From positions 930,001-994,000 of the forward strand of contig JADJVZ010000011.1 of the NCBI GenBank assembly GCA_016716635.1: a stretch of DNA of 64,000 bases. Direction: 5' to 3'. Both the position numbers and the translations under genes were made by a program. Below the pieces are notes generated by a model that made no database searches, had not been told where the DNA came from, and was given only the letters and a program-made list of their open reading frames with translations. Below, in pieces: positions 61,152 to 64,000 of the stretch. The first letter of the stretch is position 1. Every line of letters starts with the position of its first letter. This DNA is from Micropruina sp. GTDB taxonomy: Bacteria > Actinomycetota > Actinomycetes > Propionibacteriales > Propionibacteriaceae.

Positions 61152-62266
61152 CTCTCGTCTTCCTCGTCGTCGGGACGGACCAGCCAGCCGCCCGCGGTCA
61201 TCGCGGCCAGGAGCACCGGACGCATAGCACTGGTGACCTGGACGTCCAACCAGCCGAGCTGGCGGACGGCGTCGTGGTCGATGCGGACGTCCTCGACGTT
61301 GACCCCGGCCTGCTCGATGTCGGCGAACAGCCGCGCCAACGCGCCCGGGGCGTCGGGGATGCCCACGACCACGTGCGAGAACGTCGCGGGGGCCGTGCCG
61401 TGCTTGCCCGGCAGCAGGCGGACGCCCGCGCGTCCACGGGCCAGAAAGGCCTGCAGCGCGTCCTGATCATCAAAGTTCGCCAGCAGCCCGGCCAAGTCGG
61501 CCTGGACGCGCTCAAGTTCCACGCGGACGGCCTCGGAGTTGGCGGCGATGATCTGGGTCCACAGTCGCGGATCCGACCCGGCGATGCGCGTCACATCGCG
61601 CACCCCCTGCCCGGCCAGCTTCAAATGCGTCTCGGGAACGTCGGTGAGGTGCCCGCCCATCAGCACGCTGAGCAGGTGCGGCAGGTGCGACACCTGCGCC
61701 ACGGCCTCGTCGTGATGCATGGCCCCCATCGTGACGATGTTGGCGTCGCAGAGCTGCGCCAGGTGCTCGACCACCAGCACCGAGTGCGCTCGTGACGTGT
61801 CATGGGGGGTGATGATCCAGGTGCGGTCGGCGAACAGGTTCGGATGCGCCGTGAGGGGGCCGCGGTGATGCGACCCCGCCATCGGATGCGAGCCGACATA
61901 GCGTCCTAGGTCCTGGCGGCGGGCACGGAGCTGGGCGACGACCGTGCCCTTGACCGACCCGACGTCGGTCACGACGGCGTTCGGGTAGTCGGTGAGCGCC
62001 TGATCGATGGTCTCGGCGAGCACACGCGGCGGCACCGCGACGACGACCAACCGCACCAACGCGGGGTCGATGGGCTCCGCCGAACCGGCGCCTCGCGACG
62101 CGGCCACGAGCGCGTGCGAACTCACGGCGTCGGTGAGGTGAACCTGGACGCCCGCGCGCGTGAGGGCGGCCCCCACGGACGTACCGAGCAGGCCTGCGCC
62201 GATGACGAGCGCTGGCGACAAGACGGGATCATTGCGGTTCGACACCGCGGGATCATTGCTGGTCAC
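61148..62266 (-). CDS. tyrA: Prephenate dehydrogenase
   Basis: An NAD(P)-dependent enzyme of tyrosine synthesis. The Rossmann motif is ALVIGAGLLGTSVGAAL. VVTDVGSVKGTVV and RYVGSHPMAGSHHRGP carry the catalytic Ser-His region, and MGAMHHDEAVAQVSHLPHLLS continues it. The last ~75 residues form an ACT-like domain (TFSHVVVGIPDAPGALARLF), suggesting feedback inhibition by tyrosine. The GTG start overlaps the pup stop by 4 nt. Length 372 fits the ACT-containing class. Confidence 0.94.
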   Translation of the reverse strand: MTSNDPAVSNRNDPVLSPALVIGAGLLGTSVGAALTRAGVQVHLTDAVSSHALVAASRGAGSAEPIDPALVRLVVVAVPPRVLAETIDQALTDYPNAVVTDVGSVKGTVVAQLRARRQDLGRYVGSHPMAGSHHRGPLTAHPNLFADRTWIITPHDTSRAHSVLVVEHLAQLCDANIVTMGAMHHDEAVAQVSHLPHLLSVLMGGHLTDVPETHLKLAGQGVRDVTRIAGSDPRLWTQIIAANSEAVRVELERVQADLAGLLANFDDQDALQAFLARGRAGVRLLPGKHGTAPATFSHVVVGIPDAPGALARLFADIEQAGVNVEDVRIDHDAVRQLGWLDVQVTSAMRPVLLAAMTAGGWLVRPDDEEDER

Positions 62267-62445
62267 TGGCCGCCCTTCTGCACGAACGAGCGGACGTAAT
62301 CTTCGGCGTTGCCTTGCAACACCTCGTCGATCTCGTCGAGCAGCGCGTCGTAGTCGATCGTGGCGGCGCGGGGGGTGGTCAGTTCGGTCGTTTCGACCTG
62401 CTCGACGGCGTGCGTCGTCCGCTCCCGCCTGATGCGTTCCGCCAT
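62263..62445 (-). CDS. pup: Prokaryotic ubiquitin-like protein Pup
   Basis: A 60-residue intrinsically disordered modifier. The C-terminal half (DYDALLDEIDEVLQGNAEDY) is the coiled-coil region bound by the proteasomal ATPase, and it ends VRSFVQKGGQ. The terminal Gln means it must be deamidated by Dop before ligation to target lysines. The start at 62445 has GGAGGTG 5 nt upstream; a longer frame exists but is not family-like. It lies 29 bp after dop and overlaps tyrA by 4 nt; prcB/prcA are not downstream. Confidence 0.97.
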   Translation of the reverse strand: MAERIRRERTTHAVEQVETTELTTPRAATIDYDALLDEIDEVLQGNAEDYVRSFVQKGGQ

Positions 62446-62474
62446 GCCCCCACCTCCGTAGTCAGTCTGCAATC

Positions 62475-63848
62475 CTACCGGGCGAGGCGATCGGCGACCG
62501 CATCGGCCCCGCGGGCCCCCGCGAGCAGGTCCCCGTGAGTGGCTCGCGTGTGGTTCAGCGGCTCCCCCATGCCGATGGTGCGAAGTCGCCCGGTGGAACC
62601 GCGCAGGGTCGCCGACTCCCAGCCCGCCGAGATAAGCGAGCGTCCGAGCGTCTGGACGAGCGTGCCCCTGAGCCACGCCCGGGTGTCGGACGGTGGTTCG
62701 ATCACGGCGGCCTCGATGGCGGCGTCGGCGAGAAGGTCGAAGTTTCCCTGGGCGCGGACGCGTTCGAAGACGCTGGCGGGTCCAAGTTCGGCCCAGGAGA
62801 GATCCAAGCGGGCCAGCCGAGCATCACCCGGGCCGGCGTCCAGCCGTGCGGCCGCCGCCTGAATCAGGCCCCGCTTCGCCACCCAGTCCAGGCGATCGGC
62901 GCAGCGATCGGGGTCAGCCCGCAGGTCGTCCACCACCGCCTGCCAGTCACTGAGGACGTCCGGGTCGGCGGCCAGACGATCGGCGTGCGTCCGGACGGCT
63001 TCCAGCAGCGCCTCCTGGACGTCCAGCGCCGAGAGGCGACGTCCATCGGCCAGAGGGACGAGTGCGCGACACGTGGCGTCGGCGTCGATCGTCCGCAGGG
63101 CGGCCAGCGGGTCGGCGAGCGCCAGGTCCGGCAAGACATCGGCCTCGACGGCCCGCAGGATCAGCGCGGTGACCCCCAGCTTCAAGTGGGTGGCGAACTG
63201 GCTACGGTTCGCGTCGCCCACGATGACGTGCACGCGACGCCAGCGGGCGCGTGGGGCGTGCGGCTCAGCGCGGGTGTTGACGATCGGTCGGCGAATCGTG
63301 GTCTCAATGCCGGTGAGCGCTTCGAGATAGCCCGCCCGCTGGGTGAGGTGAAAGCCGTCGGGCGTCACGCGGCCCGCGCCAACCAGCGGTTGCCGGGTCA
63401 CCAGGAACGTCGTGAGGTGCACGACCACGCGCTGCCACGGCGTCTCGCGGGTCAGCTGGTAGTTCTCGTGGGTGCCGTAGGAGTTGCCGTGGGCGTCGGT
63501 GTTGTTCTTGAAGATCGCGATGCGGGCCCCTACCTCCTCGGAGGCCGCCGCGGCCGCCCGGGCCACAATCGCCTCCCCCGAGGCGTCGTAGAGGGTGGCA
63601 TCAAGGGCCGTCGTGGTCTCGGGCGTGCAGTACTCGGGGTGGGCGTGGTCGACGTAGAAGCGTCCGCCGTTGCCGAGCATCCGATTGTGCAGGTCGTCGA
63701 TGAACGTGGCCTCCGACCACGTCTCGTCGCCCGTCGACGGCACCGTGCAGTGCGCCACGACCGCCGCCGCCAGCAGGTCCACCGAGATCTCGGGGCGCTC
63801 GGGCGCGCTGATGCCGTATTCGGTCTCGATGCCCAGCACTCGCGTCAC
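62475..63848 (-). CDS. dop: Pup deamidase/depupylase
   Basis: A glutamine-synthetase-fold enzyme that deamidates Pup and removes it from substrates, using ATP. The first strand VLGIETEYGIS carries the metal-binding Glu residues and, with Tyr in place of Phe, separates Dop from the ligase PafA. NGGRFYVDHAHPEYCTPE, FKNNTDAHGNSYGTHENYQL and ARWRRVHVIVGDANRSQFATHLKLG are family-typical. Length 457 is slightly short for Dop (~500). It is the first gene of the visible operon, followed by pup. Confidence 0.95.
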   Translation of the reverse strand: MTRVLGIETEYGISAPERPEISVDLLAAAVVAHCTVPSTGDETWSEATFIDDLHNRMLGNGGRFYVDHAHPEYCTPETTTALDATLYDASGEAIVARAAAAASEEVGARIAIFKNNTDAHGNSYGTHENYQLTRETPWQRVVVHLTTFLVTRQPLVGAGRVTPDGFHLTQRAGYLEALTGIETTIRRPIVNTRAEPHAPRARWRRVHVIVGDANRSQFATHLKLGVTALILRAVEADVLPDLALADPLAALRTIDADATCRALVPLADGRRLSALDVQEALLEAVRTHADRLAADPDVLSDWQAVVDDLRADPDRCADRLDWVAKRGLIQAAAARLDAGPGDARLARLDLSWAELGPASVFERVRAQGNFDLLADAAIEAAVIEPPSDTRAWLRGTLVQTLGRSLISAGWESATLRGSTGRLRTIGMGEPLNHTRATHGDLLAGARGADAVADRLAR

Positions 63849-63893
63849 GGCTCCATCTTGCCGTGAGTGGGGCGGGTGAGGGGGCGGCCGGGG

Positions 63894-64000
63894 TCAGGGC
63901 TTGTTGAACTCCACCACCACGCGCCGATTCATCGCCCGGTGGGCGTCGGTGTCGTTGGGGTACCGCGGGCTGCTCTCGCCGCGGCCGGTGACGCAGCCAG
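63894..64000 (-). CDS. OmpA-family protein, C-terminal end (partial)
   Basis: The minus-strand frame ending at 63894 reads GRGESSPRYPNDTDAHRAMNRRVVVEFNKP. That is the end of the OmpA/MotB peptidoglycan-binding domain, with the conserved N-x-x-R-R-V-x-x-x pattern. The rest of the gene is outside the window. It is on the same strand as dop and 45 bp upstream of it; linkage cannot be judged. Confidence 0.75.
   Translation of the reverse strand, partial: GCVTGRGESSPRYPNDTDAHRAMNRRVVVEFNKP

Overview
This window is high-GC DNA, by eye well above 60 percent G+C. It carries hallmarks of Actinomycetota: prokaryotic ubiquitin-like protein Pup with its deamidase/depupylase Dop, the RNA polymerase-binding protein RbpA, an overlapping apolipoprotein N-acyltransferase / polyprenol-phosphate-mannose synthase pair, and a surface protein ending in an LAxTG-type sortase signal. 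I would guess a Propionibacteriales-like organism; that placement is inference. Metabolism includes sugar phosphorolysis, the TCA cycle (fumC, lpd) and methionine, histidine/aromatic and tyrosine synthesis.

Layout. 0-6 kb: a 5'-partial DUF2252 gene, glnS, and a fused P-loop kinase / GH13 sugar phosphorylase. 6-13.6 kb: a Tat-exported protein convergent with a ~2,200-residue repetitive cell-wall protein that is broken by three frameshifts. 13.6-14.9 kb: no supportable gene. 14.9-17 kb: PAP2 phosphatase, a Phd/RelE toxin-antitoxin pair and a Nudix hydrolase. 17-32.4 kb: mostly conserved housekeeping genes (lpd, an HTH-MurA fusion, pdxY, rbpA, ppm1-lnt, exonuclease, fumC, metXW with a Met-rich leader ORF, thpR, YqeY). 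32.5-35.6 kb: a large STAND-like TPR protein. 35.9-48 kb: hisC, a GT2-GtrA transferase, then two redox gene clusters, each with a divergent regulator or transporter (MmyB-type XRE / MFS, and AraC). 48-51.2 kb: a predicted Zn protease with a TipAS-type MerR regulator, and a TetR gene with a membrane protein. 57-64 kb: tRNA-Pro, a membrane protein, a methyltransferase, and the tightly overlapping dop-pup-tyrA-cmk-der operon.

The most interesting region is 51.3-57.0 kb, an accessory/defence-type island abutting tRNA-Pro. It holds an HTH-MNT/HEPN toxin-antitoxin pair, truncated remnants of a GIY-YIG-like gene and a UvrD-like helicase, and a compact four-gene operon. That operon encodes an orphan 191-aa protein, a QueC-like PP-loop enzyme with an extra N-terminal domain as in QatC, an XRE-ImmA/IrrE protease and a PIN nuclease. 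An eroded IS481-type transposase tail separates the operon from the tRNA. No queuosine partner gene (queD, queE, queF) and none of QatA, QatB or QatD is recognisable in the window, so the operon is my candidate for an undescribed conflict system.

Caution: five frameshifts in otherwise well-conserved genes sit at short runs (13427-13430, 12266-12269, about 10113-10117, 43510-43515, 45616-45623). This pattern fits consensus errors in the assembly at least as well as real gene decay.
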